A DNA stretch of 64,000 bases from positions 53,358 to 117,357 of the forward strand of contig CAJTTN010000005.1 in assembly GCA_910579215.1 (NCBI GenBank). Reading direction: 5' to 3'. The notes under the pieces are model-generated. The model ran no database searches, was not told where the DNA came from, and was given only the letters and a program-made list of their open reading frames with translations. A program made the translations under genes and the position numbers. Each line of letters starts with the position of its first letter. The first letter of the stretch is position 1. Source of the stretch: an uncultured Anaeroplasmataceae bacterium. GTDB taxonomy: Bacteria; Bacillota_I; Bacilli_A; Acholeplasmatales; Anaeroplasmataceae. Positions 62,226-64,000 of the stretch are shown piece by piece.

Positions 62226-63257
62226 ATGAAAATGACCTTTCGTTGGTATGGAGAAAAAGATTCCATATCACTAGAATATATCAAGCAAATTCCTAATATG
62301 AGTGGTGTAGTCACAGCCATTTATGATACACCTGTGGGAGAAGTGTGGGAGCTAGATAAAATTAAAAAATTAAAAGCTTTATGTGATCAAGCAGGATTAG
62401 AAATGGAGGTAATTGAGTCTGTTCCTGTACATGAGGATATTAAATTAGGAAAATCAACAAGGGATAAGCTGATAGCAAATTATGCACAGACAATTCGAAA
62501 TCTAGGCAAATTTGGTGTAAAATGTATTTGTTATAACTTTATGCCAGTTTTTGATTGGTTGAGAACAGATTTGAAAAAGAAAGCAAAGGATGGTAGTAAT
62601 TCTTTATCCTATTGTCATAAGACTTTATTAAAGTTGGATCCTAAAAATTTACGTCTGCCTGGATGGGATGAAAGCTATTCTTTGGAGGAGCTTAATAGCT
62701 TATTAGAGGAGTATGCTCATATAACTCATGAAAAATTATTTGAAAATCTAGTTTATTTTTTGAAGAGGATTATGCCAGCATGTGATGAGACAGGTATAAA
62801 TATGGCAATTCATCCAGATGATCCACCTTGGGATATGTTTGGATTTCCACGAATTATTACAGGGAAAGATAGCTATAATAGAATGATAAATGCAGTTCCT
62901 AATCTACATAATGGTTTTACATTTTGTACAGGGAGCTTAGGAGCTGGCAGAGATAACGATTTAAAGGAGATGGCGAAAGCCTATGCAAATAGAATTTATT
63001 TCGCTCATATTAGACAATTAAAATATGACAATGAAACAGATTTTACAGAGGCAGGACATCTAACAAGTACTGGAGATTTAGATATCTTCGGGATTGTAAA
63101 GGCATTAGTACAGGGAGGCTTTACAGGGTATGTTCGACCTGATCATGGAAGAAATATTTGGGATGAGGATGGAAAACCTGGATATGGATTATATGATAGG
63201 GCTTTAGGGGCTTGTTATTTAAATGGATTATTTGAGGCTGTGGAAAAATTGAATTAA
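62226..63257 (+). CDS. uxuA: Mannonate dehydratase
   Basis: The 343-residue TIM-barrel enzyme has MKMTFRWYGEKDSISLEYIKQIP at its start, the metal-site MAIHPDDPPWDMFGFPRI, and a C-terminal GYVRPDHGRNIW. It removes water from mannonate to give 2-keto-3-deoxygluconate. With UxuB it links uronates from pectin to central metabolism. Confidence 0.95.
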   Translation: MKMTFRWYGEKDSISLEYIKQIPNMSGVVTAIYDTPVGEVWELDKIKKLKALCDQAGLEMEVIESVPVHEDIKLGKSTRDKLIANYAQTIRNLGKFGVKCICYNFMPVFDWLRTDLKKKAKDGSNSLSYCHKTLLKLDPKNLRLPGWDESYSLEELNSLLEEYAHITHEKLFENLVYFLKRIMPACDETGINMAIHPDDPPWDMFGFPRIITGKDSYNRMINAVPNLHNGFTFCTGSLGAGRDNDLKEMAKAYANRIYFAHIRQLKYDNETDFTEAGHLTSTGDLDIFGIVKALVQGGFTGYVRPDHGRNIWDEDGKPGYGLYDRALGACYLNGLFEAVEKLN

Positions 63258-63295
63258 ATTGACTATTATTTTATACAATAAAAAAGGCTAAGAAA

Positions 63296-64000
63296 TGAAC
63301 TGACCCTTGTCAAGTAGACGCGGAATAAAAAAATAATTAAAAGTAAATAAAATTACAATTGGCATGATATCTGACCTCGTTAGGTGTCATGCCTTTTAAA
63401 TTTGTCTGTAATCTAAAATTGTTATAAAAAAATATATATTCTTCGATTTTTCTTCTTAATGCTTGCTCATCATCAAGTCTTAACCCATAAAAGGATTCAG
63501 CTTTCAGCGTTCCCCAAAAGCCTTCCATAGGTCCATTATCAATACACTTTCCTACTCTAGACATAGATTGTATCATTCCTGCTTGATCTAATTTGAACTT
63601 AAATTGCTTCGATGTATATTGGAAGCCTCTGTCACTATGAAAGATTGGTTTAGCACCTGGATTTGCTTCTAAAGCTTTATTAAATGTGTCAAATACTAGT
63701 TTATTGTTGTTAGAATTACTTAACACATATGAGACTATTGATTTATCAAATAAATCTATAATAGCGGATAAATAGAGTTTTTGTTTTTGACCTGAAACTT
63801 TGAATTCTGTGACATCAGTACACCATTTCTGATTTGGATAATCTGCTTTAAAATTTCTGTTTAAAATGTTCTCTCCAACTTGCTCCGGTTTTGATTTCAC
63901 ATAATTACATTTTTTTCTCCTGATTCTAGAATGTATATGTATAAGCTTCATAAGTCTATGAATATAATTCTTACTATAATTTGTTTGATTGAAATGATCG
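63296..64000 (-). mobile_element. IS3-family (IS150 group) insertion sequence, cut by the window edge
   Basis: A TGAACTGACCC... terminus at about 63296, with GTCAAGTAGAC just inside it, matches ends of IS150-group elements. The element continues beyond the right edge, so the other terminal repeat and orfA are not seen. It lies directly after uxuA. Confidence 0.75.
63337..64000 (-). CDS. IS3-family transposase OrfB (5' part off the window)
   Basis: The frame is open to the right edge. It begins within the HTH_21 segment (YIHRLMKLIHIHSRIRRKK) and contains the rve DDE core: WCTDVTEF, FHSDRGFQYTS and NGPMEGFWGTLKAE, with the C-terminal FYNNFRLQTNLKGMTPNEVRY. The catalytic triad is intact in the part seen. 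Confidence 0.93.
   Translation of the reverse strand, partial: DHFNQTNYSKNYIHRLMKLIHIHSRIRRKKCNYVKSKPEQVGENILNRNFKADYPNQKWCTDVTEFKVSGQKQKLYLSAIIDLFDKSIVSYVLSNSNNNKLVFDTFNKALEANPGAKPIFHSDRGFQYTSKQFKFKLDQAGMIQSMSRVGKCIDNGPMEGFWGTLKAESFYGLRLDDEQALRRKIEEYIFFYNNFRLQTNLKGMTPNEVRYHANCNFIYF

Overview
The window is AT-rich and carries a chromosomal replication origin. dnaA, dnaN, yaaA, recF, gyrB and gyrA run leftward, rpmH, rnpA, yidC and jag run rightward, and a DnaA-box cluster lies between them at about 26.7-26.9 kb. TGA is a stop codon here, because several genes end in ATGA overlaps, so this is the standard code and not the mycoplasma code. Gene content and order (dnaX-ybaB-recR-bofA, DUF1934-rpoE, cwlJ-gerQ, a T-box before asnS) point to a low-GC Firmicutes/Bacilli lineage. 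I infer a fermentative anaerobe of the Erysipelotrichales/Izemoplasmatales/Acholeplasmatales type, from the Rnf complex, a flavodiiron protein and many InlB-repeat lipoproteins. The exact taxon cannot be fixed from the sequence.

Left arm (1-26.6 kb): a partial ApbE flavin transferase at the edge and a 1310-residue InlB-repeat pectate lyase lipoprotein; a response regulator, sensor kinase and cardiolipin synthase in one leftward run; a membrane protein; RNA polymerase delta; DUF1934; BofA; recR, ybaB and dnaX; a permuted papain-fold amidase, a DUF2974 lipase-like protein and a DinG/XPD-type helicase; then the gyrase-recF-dnaN-dnaA block.

Right arm (27-64 kb): the rpmH-jag block; a leftward cwlJ-gerQ spore-germination pair; T-box-controlled asnS. 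From 32.0 to 44.1 kb an ABC sugar-type importer is followed by a solute-binding lipoprotein, a thermonuclease-like lipoprotein, a giant OB-fold lipoprotein, an endonuclease I lipoprotein and a membrane-anchored ComEC-like metallo-beta-lactamase protein. Next come an NrnA-like DHH nuclease and a flavodiiron protein. I read this stretch as a candidate extracellular nucleic-acid scavenging locus: secreted nucleases, an importer, and a cytosolic oligonucleotide-clearing enzyme next door. A tRNA-Gln, a broken serine recombinase remnant and a GNAT gene form a small scar of transfer. After that are mnmE, purA, DUF523, an unassigned structured RNA, a small AbrB-like gene, two Hsp20 genes, an ABC exporter and glyA.

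The last 8 kb holds an rnfCDGEA-x-B operon. Its RnfB is very short, with only the transmembrane segment and one iron-sulfur domain, and a translationally coupled 75-residue four-cysteine membrane protein sits between rnfA and rnfB. The partial apbE at the left edge could supply the covalent flavins of RnfG and RnfD. The window ends with uxuB-uxuA (uronate catabolism, which fits the pectate lyase) and an IS3/IS150-type insertion sequence that runs off the right edge.
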